64,000 nucleotides of DNA, taken from Pyrofollis japonicus (GTDB lineage: Archaea > Thermoproteota > Thermoprotei_A > Sulfolobales > Pyrodictiaceae). Numbering within the stretch: position 1 is the first letter of the stretch; the number at the start of each line of letters is the position of its first letter. Below the pieces are notes generated by a model. The model saw only the letters and a list, made by a program, of their open reading frames with translations, ran no database searches and was not told the origin of the DNA. The stretch spans positions 921,126-985,125 of the forward strand of contig NZ_AP028634.1 of the NCBI RefSeq assembly GCF_033097485.1, read 5' to 3'. Of the stretch, positions 26,067-34,173 are shown piece by piece. A program made the position numbers and the translations under genes.

Positions 26067-27317
26067 CTAGCTGTGCCTTATGTACTCGTCTAAGCGCTTA
26101 GTCTTAGCATACTTTGTGAGCAGTTTTGACGAATTAAGGGCTTCGACAGCCTTCTTGGATCTTAGTATTTTTGATGCTTCTGTGATCGCCTCCCTTAGGC
26201 TATTAGTCTTAAAGGGTGTGAGTGAAAGTGCCCTCCGAACACTCTCTCTAATGTGCCAATTGCCTACTGGTGCGTAGTAGTCGCGTGTTATTTCCCGAAT
26301 TATTATTGCCTTCGCTTGTCTTCGTTCTCTGAATAAGTATTCTGCTATTGCAAGCCTTATTGCAATATACCCGCCATCGATTATATTCATTCTTAGCGAG
26401 GGACGTTCACTGATACGGTAAGCTATCGGTTCTCTTGCTCCTTGCGTCCAAGGGGTAAAGGGATGCCAGACCTCGTATAGCTCAGCTTCGTAGCTTCCTG
26501 GCAATAGAATAATTGTGAATATGTTGCCTAGATAGGAGTAGTTAAATACACGGATCTCGTTAATTGGCCTAAAGGTTCGGACGCTTCGAAGCAAATTGGT
26601 TGAAATAATTTGGTCAACCGCGGTTATAGCCCATCGTGTTGGTACAAGTCGCCTGTTTCTCTTTTTCCCGAAGAGGCCTAGGGAGAACGCCTTTATTATC
26701 GTGTAAATGTCTGTATTGTTGCGGTAGAGATCCATTACGGCTTCGACAGCACTGACGTCATCCCATATCATTTTTTTAAGTCTTTTCGGAAGGACTGGAT
26801 TGCTTGTAATCTTGAGAAGTGTAGCAGGCGCTGAGGGGCCTTGAGGGGCCAGTAGGCCGTCGAAGCGAAGGGTTGGTATAGGAGGCTTTTCTAGGCTGGC
26901 TTCGCTGTCTACGGGCTTTACTGAGGCAGCTGCAATTGAGACTTCCTTCTCGTATAGGCGCCAAGGGTCTGTGGCTTTGGCCCTTGTTAGTGCTCCTACA
27001 AGCTGTGATCTAAGCTGGAGAATCTCTCCAAGGCTTGCACCGGAGCTGTGCCACCCGATGGGGTCATCGTATCGTCGTGCAGTTTCGCCCCATACACCTG
27101 GAGGGATTTGGTAGAAAATTGGTACGAGGGGGTAATTCTTCTCACCAACAATTATGCTTGGAGGAGAAGAGCCTTCAACGTCCCTTGGATTTGCGGCCCT
27201 TGATAGAGCTTGTACTTGGGCTCTAAACCTTGCAAGTATTGGGCAATAGGGGAGGCCGCAGAGCCGCTTGTAGCCCTTGCACTTGGCACAGAGTTCTGGA
27301 GGTATTCTTCTTGGCAC
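26067..27317 (-). CDS. NreA-family DNA repair protein
   Basis: Protein of 416 residues. The family-defining N-terminal zinc site CAKCKGYKRLCGLPYCP (about residues 10-26) is present, with the long conserved PLVPIFYQIPPGVWGETARRYDD region. Haloarchaeal NreA interacts with PCNA through a C-terminal PIP box and protects against mitomycin damage. Here the C-terminus ends KRLDEYIRHS, which only loosely resembles a PIP box. GTG start at 27317. It is the same strand as the DUF2258 gene (51 bp gap) and as prf1 upstream. Confidence 0.83.
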   Translation of the reverse strand: MPRRIPPELCAKCKGYKRLCGLPYCPILARFRAQVQALSRAANPRDVEGSSPPSIIVGEKNYPLVPIFYQIPPGVWGETARRYDDPIGWHSSGASLGEILQLRSQLVGALTRAKATDPWRLYEKEVSIAAASVKPVDSEASLEKPPIPTLRFDGLLAPQGPSAPATLLKITSNPVLPKRLKKMIWDDVSAVEAVMDLYRNNTDIYTIIKAFSLGLFGKKRNRRLVPTRWAITAVDQIISTNLLRSVRTFRPINEIRVFNYSYLGNIFTIILLPGSYEAELYEVWHPFTPWTQGAREPIAYRISERPSLRMNIIDGGYIAIRLAIAEYLFRERRQAKAIIIREITRDYYAPVGNWHIRESVRRALSLTPFKTNSLREAITEASKILRSKKAVEALNSSKLLTKYAKTKRLDEYIRHS

Positions 27318-27427
27318 AGTGGCCTTACCCTCTATTCTAAGTTTAGGAGATTATTCTTGGTGTAAAAGGCTTCACTAGGCCCCTGAGGCTCTTGGAGGAT
27401 GGGTAAGGTGTGTTGTAACGCTATTCG

Positions 27428-28537
27428 CTAGTAGAGTTTGAAGCGTAGAACGCCTACGAGACCTTTGAATGTCTTTCTTATCCACTCGGCTTCAGGGAAA
27501 TCGCCTGTAAGAATGTATACCTCGGTTCCATATTTCTTCGCTTCTTCAGCGAGTTGTTCTGCGTCGTGCCTTTCCTCGTCAACGACTATAAACTTTAATG
27601 CTCCCATCTCTAGTGCTGTCTTGATGTCGCGGTCACCGTATATCGCTAGCCCATCGTCTTTTGCTAGGTGGAGTTTGAACTCTTCTATAGCCTTGTGTAG
27701 TTCGGCATACTTGTTCTTTTCTATGATGTCTGCGGCCCTTATTACGAGTTCGCGGAGCCCTGCCTCGCCCTGGTATGCGACGTCAACGGTCTGCGAGGCG
27801 ATCTTCTGCCTTACGCGGTAGTCGAGAAAGTCCTTTGCTTCTTTGAGGAAGTCTTGCTTAGCGTATGCTGGGCCGCCTATTATTATTGCTTTAAGCTTGC
27901 CTTTCTCAATGAATGGTAAGAAGTGTTTATTCATTGCCTGTGCTACTTCCTGGTAGAAGCCTTTCACGAATTGCTCAATTTGTCTATCGAAACGCCTCTG
28001 GCTCTGGCCTCCTCGGTGGTGCTTGCCTGGTACATAGCCCTCTAGCTCCTCGAGTACCTGTATCCTGCTTCCTTTGAGAATACCTATTGTTGCTTCATCT
28101 CTTTCTACGATAACGAGTCCGTATACTTCGTCGCTTTCAACCATTTCTTCAAGAAACTCGGTGTGGAACCATTTATCGGTTCTATAGAAGAACACAGGTA
28201 CAGGTTCTGGCGGTGAGAACATTAAGCATATGAATTCGTTAGTATCCATGTCTTGGCCGCAGAACAGTACTAGGCCGTTCTCTGGAACCTTTTGGACCTT
28301 CGATAGCCTATCAATAGCGGCTGCTAATGCTCGTTGAACAGCGTCACGGGTTCGTTTCAGCTTAATGTTATCAGTTATGGAGTATTCTGTTCGGAGCAGG
28401 TTTACTACATCGCTTATCGGCCTCCCCGGCGGAATATATAGGCTTAGCAGAACGGTTGCTGGCGCCTTCCATTTCTTTAGCTCTCTTATAATCTTTTTCA
28501 GCGTGGTCTTATCTATCTCAAGCCTTGCCGCACTCAT
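27428..28537 (-). CDS. prf1: Archaeal peptide chain release factor 1
   Basis: Recognises all three stop codons and triggers peptide release. It has 369 residues in three domains. The peptidyl-transferase motif GGQ is in KHHRGGQSQRRFDRQ (about residues 177-191). The stop-decoding loop reads ITDNIKLKRTRDAV (about 53-66), i.e. NIKL where eukaryotes and many archaea have NIKS. The C-terminal domain ends VGVLRFKLY. The ATG at 28537 follows a GGGGACG stretch. It is divergent from the thioredoxin-like gene, with a palindrome between them. Confidence 0.95.
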   Translation of the reverse strand: MSAARLEIDKTTLKKIIRELKKWKAPATVLLSLYIPPGRPISDVVNLLRTEYSITDNIKLKRTRDAVQRALAAAIDRLSKVQKVPENGLVLFCGQDMDTNEFICLMFSPPEPVPVFFYRTDKWFHTEFLEEMVESDEVYGLVIVERDEATIGILKGSRIQVLEELEGYVPGKHHRGGQSQRRFDRQIEQFVKGFYQEVAQAMNKHFLPFIEKGKLKAIIIGGPAYAKQDFLKEAKDFLDYRVRQKIASQTVDVAYQGEAGLRELVIRAADIIEKNKYAELHKAIEEFKLHLAKDDGLAIYGDRDIKTALEMGALKFIVVDEERHDAEQLAEEAKKYGTEVYILTGDFPEAEWIRKTFKGLVGVLRFKLY

Positions 28538-28588
28538 AAGCGTCCCCTATTCCGGAAGAAATATGCTAACATACATTTATATTAGATA

Positions 28589-28602
28589 CTAGCCTAGGCT
28601 AG
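28589..28602. promoter_or_regulatory. 14 bp perfect palindrome in divergent promoter region
   Basis: CTAGCCTAGGCTAG is a perfect dyad lying just downstream of an AT-rich CATTTATATTAG element between prf1 and the thioredoxin-like gene. It is a candidate operator. Confidence 0.5.
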
Positions 28603-28682
28603 ACAATGCCTTATTGGTATTACTACGTCTCTTCCAGTATATCCTCGAGCTCTTAGAGGATATAGTTAATGGGTACTGTGGC

Positions 28683-28994
28683 ATGGTTATCGAAATAACG
28701 GTGTTTAGAGGCTATGGCCCATTAAGCCATAGTTTAGCAAGAAACATTGAGAAGGCTGCTAATGCTCTGCGGGAAAAAGGGTATATTGTATCTGTGCACG
28801 AGGTAACGGTTCCTGTGATAGACCTAGAAGAGGGGTTTACTCCCTTTGTTTTCGTCAATGGAGTAGAAATACCTGTACCAGCTGTCGATGTCTCAGAAGA
28901 AGTCCTAGCCGAGTATCTAGTAGGCTCCAATATGATCCTTGAATCATTGATAGGATTACCTTCCCCGCCATCAATAGTTTGTAATAGTCAATAA
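28683..28994 (+). CDS. Thioredoxin-fold protein without redox cysteines
   Basis: Protein of 103 residues. Strand-helix pattern VIEITVFRGYGPLSHSL, NIEKAANALREKGYIVS, then TPFVFVNGVEIPVP and a final helix match a small thioredoxin-like fold. The usual CXXC is replaced by RGYGPLS, so it is not a classic redox enzyme. It is a relative of the gene at 56781, which has the same layout. ATG at 28683 chosen. The frame before it, open to 28614, lacks family features. Confidence 0.55.
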   Translation: MVIEITVFRGYGPLSHSLARNIEKAANALREKGYIVSVHEVTVPVIDLEEGFTPFVFVNGVEIPVPAVDVSEEVLAEYLVGSNMILESLIGLPSPPSIVCNSQ

Positions 28995-29031
28995 AGCTTG
29001 TGAGAATTTACTCGTAATTATTTTCTCGTCC

Positions 29032-29430
29032 CTACGTTCTCGCTTTTATTCCCATCTTGTAGAAGGGGCATGTAGACCAGTATCTCTCGCACTTCGTTAC
29101 CTCGCTTCGCGTTAGTAATCTATTAAGTACCTCGCAGAACGCCAGGTAGCCTCCTCCATAATTATATACCCTCATAAAGGGACACTCCGAGCGGGGCCGA
29201 GTTGATAACAAGTGAATAGCGGTATAAGGGCGAAGCTGCTTCTCCAAAGCAGGCTTCATTGCAGCCTCTAGCGGTGACTGCTTCTTAGAAGCCTCCGGGT
29301 CAACATAGAATCTACACGACTTATACTCGGCCTCCGAGCCAAGGCATCTTTCTTTTGATACGACGGCTGAAGAAGGCTTACCAAGCTTAGGCGAAGTACA
29401 GACACCGTTCTGGTACCATGGGCATGGCAC
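29032..29430 (-). CDS. Cys-rich protein with a duplicated four-cysteine motif
   Basis: Protein of 132 residues with eight cysteines in two sets of four: CPWYQNGVC...C...CRFY (about residues 3-40) and CPFM...FC...CERYWSTCPFY (about 83-122). The pattern CPx(Y/F)...C...C...C(P)xF recurs once in the gene at 31828-32142. It suggests a small metal or Fe-S binding unit in tandem. I do not know the family. GTG start at 29430. Confidence 0.6.
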   Translation of the reverse strand: MPCPWYQNGVCTSPKLGKPSSAVVSKERCLGSEAEYKSCRFYVDPEASKKQSPLEAAMKPALEKQLRPYTAIHLLSTRPRSECPFMRVYNYGGGYLAFCEVLNRLLTRSEVTKCERYWSTCPFYKMGIKART

Positions 29431-29521
29431 TACGTAGTCTCCTCCGAGGAAAGTATGTAATAATACAATAGTAGCCGCTTTTCTGTATACAGGCCGAAGA
29501 AGTGCAAGGCACTAATTTGGT

Positions 29522-29767
29522 TTAACCAGTTGATGTGGTGTTTTCGCCTCTACATGCTCTGAGTTCTTTTCTCAGTTTTTCGTTCTCCCTCTCTAGCGCT
29601 TCAAGTCGTTCTTCGAGTTTACGTATAATGGCCAATAAGTCTTTAATCTGTTCGAAGACCTTGTTCTCGCTAATGATATTTGCAATCTCGTTTCTTATTC
29701 GCTTATTCTCCTCTATTAGAATGCTTAGCTTTTCCTCGCAAGTGCTCTTAGCCGCCAAGGTCCTCAC
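29522..29767 (-). CDS. Small coiled-coil protein
   Basis: Protein of 81 residues, almost entirely a predicted coiled coil (EEKLSILIEENKRIRNEIAN, IRKLEERLEALERENEKLRK) with two cysteines near the ends (STCEE, ACRGEN). GTG start at 29767, 7 bp after the gene upstream, so it is probably co-transcribed with it. No function can be assigned. Confidence 0.6.
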   Translation of the reverse strand: MRTLAAKSTCEEKLSILIEENKRIRNEIANIISENKVFEQIKDLLAIIRKLEERLEALERENEKLRKELRACRGENTTSTG

Positions 29768-29774
29768 GTCATTG

Positions 29775-30134
29775 TTATGCTATATTGCAGCAAGGTGGAT
29801 TCTTGCAGCAAGGGTCTATACCCGCCTTGCACCGGGTCTTGACCCACTCTCTTATCATCGAGGCAGCCCTCTCGTCAAGCGTTATTAGAGCCCCGATAAC
29901 ATATGCGTTTGCATGGCAGAATCCTTCCTTCTTCAGTGTCTTTGTCAGCGTTGACAGCAATGACTTTATTAAAACGAGCCAAAGATTCCAGTCAGGTAGG
30001 CCAAAGAGTTCTCTATCATCGGATATCTTATAGCGTGCTAGGACATCTTCTGCAAGAGCTATAATTTTCGCTGCGACTTGTCCGGGAACCTTGGCAGCCC
30101 TTAAGCTAGTTTGTAGAGCCTCCAAGAGCTTCAC
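29775..30134 (-). CDS. Helical protein with Cys-rich tail
   Basis: Protein of 119 residues that I do not recognise. It is helical (VAAKIIALAEDVLARYKI, WNLWLVLIKSLLSTLTKTLKK) with the tail CKAGIDPCCKNPPCCNIA holding six cysteines in 18 residues, possibly a metal-binding end. GTG start at 30134. First of a likely three-gene operon running to 29032. Confidence 0.6.
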   Translation of the reverse strand: MKLLEALQTSLRAAKVPGQVAAKIIALAEDVLARYKISDDRELFGLPDWNLWLVLIKSLLSTLTKTLKKEGFCHANAYVIGALITLDERAASMIREWVKTRCKAGIDPCCKNPPCCNIA

Positions 30135-30218
30135 GGCTCTCCTACCTTTTATTGCTACCAGGTTAGAGCCCTACCACTGTAATATTAAAAGAATGAGCTT
30201 TCTTAGCCGCAATAGGCT

Positions 30219-30235
30219 ATAGGCTATAAGCCTAT
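30219..30235. promoter_or_regulatory. Palindrome containing a TATA box, upstream of guide RNA
   Basis: ATAGGCTATAAGCCTAT is a perfect 7 bp dyad with a 3 nt centre, and its core CTATAAG is a TATA-like element 30 bp before the guide RNA at 30260. An overlapping ATAGGCTAT repeat lies immediately upstream. Confidence 0.5.
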
Positions 30236-30259
30236 TAACTAGTTAGGATAGAGATCCTC

Positions 30260-30329
30260 GGGGGATGATAGTAAATGGCCTCTACTGAAAAACAATAATA
30301 TTTGATGAAGCTTTAGGCCGTTGACCCCC
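30260..30329 (+). ncRNA. Box C/D guide RNA, likely 16S helix-20 guide
   Basis: The 5' stem GGGGG (30260-30264) pairs with CCCCC (30325-30329). Box C is GGGATGA (30262-30268, sharing the stem G's), D' CTGA (30285-30288), C' TTGATGA (30302-30308), then a 12 nt guide and D TTGA (30321-30324). The D guide contains GCTTTAGGCC, complementary to GGCCTAAAGC, which is the conserved archaeal 16S sequence near E. coli position 570. By the box D+5 rule the methylated base would be C570. The target match is from memory. Confidence 0.75.
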
Positions 30330-30378
30330 TATATGTATAAAAAGTTAGCAAAGGAAAGACAGCGGATATGGCGCTATT

Positions 30379-30714
30379 TTACAAGAGTTTCTTTATTTCG
30401 TAGCGAATTTCATATACCATTGCACGTATCTCTGAGGGCATGAAGTCTAAGCCTATTATGCGTGTATACAATTTATCGGCTTCACTAAACGCATTATATG
30501 GGCTAATTGTATCAGTGTCACATAGCATTATGCTTATACGGTTGAAGGTATTAATTACGTATTCAAGTTCATCTACAAGCCTCTTAATAAGGAAAGTGTT
30601 TGGACTCGCCCTCATTTTCCTTGAATAGTTCTCGTAGTATTTTTTGGCCAGTCTTTCGCCATATTTGATATGCTCACATATTGTGAGCAACTCTAGTCTA
30701 TTTGCCGTAAACAC
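30379..30714 (-). CDS. Hypothetical helical protein
   Basis: Protein of 111 residues that I do not recognise. It is mostly helical (ICEHIKYGERLAKKYYENYS, LVDELEYVINTFNRISIML, SEADKLYTRIIGLDF) and could be a PaREP- or HEPN-like helical bundle, but no catalytic motif is visible. GTG start at 30714. Confidence 0.5.
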   Translation of the reverse strand: MFTANRLELLTICEHIKYGERLAKKYYENYSRKMRASPNTFLIKRLVDELEYVINTFNRISIMLCDTDTISPYNAFSEADKLYTRIIGLDFMPSEIRAMVYEIRYEIKKLL

Positions 30715-30836
30715 TGCTGCGGCCCCCTAGCAAGTTGTATGAATAAGTATTTACGAGCAGTCCAAAACGATTTGGCCTAATAATACCCTGCAAAGCCTCA
30801 TTAACGATAAGATTTATGGGGTTTAAAATGTAAGGG

Positions 30837-30845
30837 CTATAAAAG
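30837..30845 (+). promoter_or_regulatory. TATA box
   Basis: CTATAAAAG, 35-50 bp upstream of the start region of the winged-helix gene at 30880; the expected RNA start is about 30868-30872. Confidence 0.6.
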
Positions 30846-30879
30846 GGTGTGGCCCCTACAGGAGAAGCATGGGGAGTGA

Positions 30880-31185
30880 GTGGGCTTGGCAGCTGATCCA
30901 AGGCGCAGAAATAACGAGGAGGTATATGTTTACGATCAAGGAATAGTTCTCGATAAGCTATATGAAGACGATGATGTAGTAGTTGTTGTTGCGCCTAATG
31001 AGGATCAATTGCGTGATATAATTCTTGAGCTTTTACAGGAGAGGCCTATGACGGTTCGAGAGCTGCATAGTAAGCTTTCCGGTCTTGCAAGTGAAGACAA
31101 AATTAGGTATGCCCTCAATAAGCTAATTGAAGAAGGTATAGTCGAAGGAGATGAAGAAGGAAGATACTATGCTCTATATACATAG
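30880..31185 (+). CDS. Small winged-helix protein
   Basis: Protein of 101 residues. After an acidic N-terminal strand region (LYEDDDVVVVVAPNEDQ) comes a winged helix at about residues 45-100 (DIILELLQERPMTVRELHSK, KIRYALNKLIEEGIVEGDEE). It is a likely DNA-binding regulator. GTG at 30880 is listed, but TTG at 30886 has the better-spaced GGGGAGTGA ribosome site and may be the true start. Confidence 0.62.
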   Translation: MGLAADPRRRNNEEVYVYDQGIVLDKLYEDDDVVVVVAPNEDQLRDIILELLQERPMTVRELHSKLSGLASEDKIRYALNKLIEEGIVEGDEEGRYYALYT

Positions 31186-31439
31186 ACATATCGGATGATG
31201 CAGGAGAGAGCTTTATGATATGTAGTTATGCCGTATTTTCTTCTTAACATTAATTTTATATAAAATTTTGCATGACTATTTTTATTGTATAGTCTTGGGT
31301 GAAAGTTTCGAATAGGTATTCAATAATTACCTTGTATATGTTCCTCTAGGAGTTATTATGCAGTTCTTTTAGCTAAATGTAAGTTTTTTGCAAATTTTTT
31401 TGTACTAATACTGTCCATTAGTTTCAGCTAGGGGTCTCT
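31186..31439. other. AT-rich gap before the zincin-like gene
   Basis: About 250 bp, very AT-rich, with several candidate TATA stretches (TTAATTTTATATAAAATTTTG near 31250). No RNA or small gene is seen. Confidence 0.4.
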
Positions 31440-31826
31440 ATGTATGATGTTATAGTAAAGATACTCATTCCACCAGTGTTTATAGTTCTTCATGAAATGT
31501 TACATTACGCTGCTGCACGCCTTCTGGGCCTAAAGGCGTATTTTACCATTGGAACAGACGGATTATTGAGATCCCCCAGTGTTTTTGTAGATGATTATAA
31601 TGTTGATTTGTTTAAAAGAAGTTTTATACTTTATTTTCCATATATACTTAATATTCTTATGTTGTTTAGCAATGATTGTTTTATAAAAATATTTGCTATA
31701 TTAACTATGCCTAATGCGTTCTTAGAATATGAACAGAATAGAAAGCATGGACTTGTTGTTGCAGCGCTTGTGCTTGTAGTGCTGATCAGTATTGTTGAAA
31801 AACATGTTGCAAACATTTGTTCATAG
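31440..31826 (+). CDS. AT-rich membrane zincin-like protein (HExxH)
   Basis: Protein of 128 residues with an N-terminal membrane segment and HEMLHYAAARLLG (about residues 17-29), a HExxH zinc-protease signature of the DUF3267/M50-like kind. Further hydrophobic segments lie at about 62-75 and 105-120. It is short for a protease. The gene and its upstream region are clearly more AT-rich than neighbours, a possible sign of recent arrival. ATG start at 31440; the ribosome site GGGGTC is weak. Confidence 0.55.
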   Translation: MYDVIVKILIPPVFIVLHEMLHYAAARLLGLKAYFTIGTDGLLRSPSVFVDDYNVDLFKRSFILYFPYILNILMLFSNDCFIKIFAILTMPNAFLEYEQNRKHGLVVAALVLVVLISIVEKHVANICS

Positions 31827-31827
31827 C

Positions 31828-32142
31828 TTAGACAGCCAATGTTAAGTCAAGGAAGTCCATCGGTAGAGGCCTGCCTTTGGCCTTTAGCTCATCGTATTTC
31901 TGTGAAAGCCATTCTATGAATACAGGACACCCATCGAATTTGCCGTCTCGTTCGCAGCGCTCACCTAGCTTGAGGAAGCATTTCCCGGTTCGCTTGTCAT
32001 AATATGGGCACATTTTGTGGTACTGTTTTGCGCTTCTAAGCATTCTCATTATCCAGCGCTTCTTTGGATCTTTTCTTTCCCTCTCCTCTGCTTGACTTAA
32101 AATACGTTCCAGTTCTTCGTTCGAGATATGCTTCGCGGTCAT
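31828..32142 (-). CDS. Protein with C-terminal four-cysteine motif
   Basis: Protein of 104 residues. The helical, charged N-terminus (ELERILSQAEERERKDPKK) is followed by HKMCPYYDKRTGKCFLKLGERCERDGKF and DGCPVFIEWL: four cysteines in the CPxY...C...C...CPxF pattern also found twice in the gene at 29032. Probable small metal- or cluster-binding unit. I start at the ATG at 32142, preceded by GGGGTGA 4 nt upstream, rather than the earlier frame to 32181. Confidence 0.62.
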   Translation of the reverse strand: MTAKHISNEELERILSQAEERERKDPKKRWIMRMLRSAKQYHKMCPYYDKRTGKCFLKLGERCERDGKFDGCPVFIEWLSQKYDELKAKGRPLPMDFLDLTLAV

Positions 32143-32329
32143 GTTTTCACCCCGTATCATATGTATTAGCCTAGTTATCATACGGCCAAGGCTTGAAAGA
32201 CGTTGTTTAGACCTTGTATAGGAGGGGCTTATGCCAGGCTTTTCTTTTACTATAAATAACTACCTATATTTTTGCCGGTTTAGACAACGGTAATGTATTG
32301 GCTGTGCGCTTATGCTAGGAGGTCTAAAT

Positions 32330-33397
32330 ATGATGACAAGCAATAGTCGCAACAACAGCCAGTTGAGGATTATAGGCGCTGGCGTTGCTGGATCCATTAT
32401 GGCGTATTTGGCCACCATGAATGGTTTCGTCGTAGAAACGTATGATATCTCACCCAGCTATACCAAGCCATGCGGAGAGGCATTCCCTTTATGGCTTCTC
32501 GGCGTTCTTGATAAGTGGAATGTTCCAAGGCCGCCTATATATGATCGAATACATGTATTCAAAATATATGATGAAAATCTTAACATGATTCGCGTAATCG
32601 AGTCAAAGGAGCCCGTTTGGGCTATCATAGATAAGGCGGTATGGATAAACAATATTAGAAATAAGGTTGGAATCAAAACAATAAGAGAACAAATAAAATG
32701 TTCAAGTGATATCGATGATAACGTGCTTTTCTTCGATGCACGCGGCCCCTTCGCATCCAAGGGGCAGAAAGTGCTGGTATGGCAAGCACTAGCTAAGAAC
32801 CGTATTGGTATCTCGGGAGAGGCTATACAAGTCATTGATTTTGGGGGAGCACCTGGCCTTGTGTGGGTATTTAGTAAAGGCGATACCATTAACATTGGTG
32901 GAGGATTTCTAGGTAACAATACACCCCGAGCAAGATCTTTGAAAATAATTTCGCGCTTATTAGGAGAACAAGTAGAAAACAGCATACTAGAGGAAAAGCA
33001 CTCAATAGTCACGATATTGCCAGAAATAAGCCTAGGAAGCGGCAATTGTATAAGGGTAGGTGAAGCAGCTGGTCTCGTAATGAGTCTTGGAGGAGAAGGT
33101 ATTAGGCCTGCAGTTCTCTCCGCTATTGCTGCCTTCGAGTCACTAAAATATAGCGGGGATGGTGAATTGTCTTTTGGCTGGAACTCTTATCGGGAAAAAC
33201 TTAGACCGCTAATATATCAGGTAAGGATTAACAAGCTAATATTTGGTATGAGTGCATCACTGGGCAGTGCTTTTGCAAAAAAGGTTCTTGCCTCCTTGGA
33301 TGACGATATCCTCATAGAGTGGTTTAAGGGTCAGCTTGGGCTAAAAACATCGTTGCCAAAACTGACTGGCTTTATCTTAAAATCGCTCCTAGAGTAA
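32330..33397 (+). CDS. FAD-dependent geranylgeranyl-reductase-family oxidoreductase
   Basis: Protein of 355 residues. The N-terminal FAD fold RIIGAGVAGSIMAYLATMNG (about residues 14-33) is followed by TKPCGEAFPLW, the Cys-Gly motif of the geranylgeranyl reductase family. The second FAD motif is CIRVGEAAGLVMSLGGEGIRPA near 240-262, where the usual G-D-A-A-G is G-E-A-A-G. It may reduce isoprenoid chains of archaeal lipids, or another product. ATG at 32330 chosen, with GGAGGT 6 nt upstream. A better-conserved paralogue lies at 58350. Confidence 0.72.
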   Translation: MMTSNSRNNSQLRIIGAGVAGSIMAYLATMNGFVVETYDISPSYTKPCGEAFPLWLLGVLDKWNVPRPPIYDRIHVFKIYDENLNMIRVIESKEPVWAIIDKAVWINNIRNKVGIKTIREQIKCSSDIDDNVLFFDARGPFASKGQKVLVWQALAKNRIGISGEAIQVIDFGGAPGLVWVFSKGDTINIGGGFLGNNTPRARSLKIISRLLGEQVENSILEEKHSIVTILPEISLGSGNCIRVGEAAGLVMSLGGEGIRPAVLSAIAAFESLKYSGDGELSFGWNSYREKLRPLIYQVRINKLIFGMSASLGSAFAKKVLASLDDDILIEWFKGQLGLKTSLPKLTGFILKSLLE

Positions 33398-33420
33398 GCG
33401 CTTGTAACTGCTGACAACAA

Positions 33421-34023
33421 CTAGCTACTTAGTTTTGAAATCTTCTCGGCGACGTCGTCAGCTGATTTGAATTGCAGGTTTCTAACCTCGATAGTATCTA
33501 CTATTAAGACTCCATCCTTTCTCTTTATGTCGGTAAGGACGACCTTTATATCGTCCTTCTCGGCTTCTATTATCTTATTTTTCTCATCCAGCTTAGATAT
33601 CTTGAAACCCTTTGAGGAGAGCGCGCTTGCGACTTCTCTTACAACGGCTGTATCATCAGTTCTAGTCTCTGTCTCCTTAGTTTCAGCGCCAAGAGTTTTC
33701 AGGCGCTCATCTATCGCCTCAACTATTTCTGGTATGTCGCTATATGCTTTCTTTGCTTCTTCAAGTATCTTTTTGAGTATTTCTAGGCCTTTATCGTTCG
33801 ACTTCAAGAGAGTTACAAGGTCATCGAAGTCGCGGCTTCTAATATAATCGGCTAGCTTGCGTATGTCGCCGCTAAATGCGTCAAATTTGTATTTGTCCTC
33901 AGCTTTCCCCACAAGTTTCTTAACGTCATCAATAAATTGTTGAGGCACGTCAGAGCTTGCAAGCACGCGGTTAACTATGTGGCGTAGGAAGTCTATTTTT
34001 CGTCGAGAGACTGTTGTACTCAT
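33421..34023 (-). CDS. Hypothetical two-domain protein
   Basis: Protein of 200 residues that I do not recognise. The N-terminal 105 residues are helical (KIDFLRHIVNRVLASSDVP, LEILKKILEEAKKAYSDIP). A short Thr/Glu-rich linker (KETETRTDD) leads to a C-terminal alpha/beta domain (VREVASALSSKGFKISKLDE, IKVVLTDIKRKDGVLIVDTI). ATG at 34023 chosen because an upstream in-frame GTG at 34032 is part of its GGTG ribosome site. Confidence 0.6.
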   Translation of the reverse strand: MSTTVSRRKIDFLRHIVNRVLASSDVPQQFIDDVKKLVGKAEDKYKFDAFSGDIRKLADYIRSRDFDDLVTLLKSNDKGLEILKKILEEAKKAYSDIPEIVEAIDERLKTLGAETKETETRTDDTAVVREVASALSSKGFKISKLDEKNKIIEAEKDDIKVVLTDIKRKDGVLIVDTIEVRNLQFKSADDVAEKISKLSS

Positions 34024-34173
34024 CGTAAACACCTTTATTATGTTATAGTAGCTTGGTGCGTTAAGTTTGGAGTCCCCTGTGTGGTTCCATTTTCCGCTAC
34101 CTCTTGTTTGAAACTTATTTGTTTTTCAGAATACTGTGCAATGATGTATGGAGACTAAAAGGGATGATAGATT

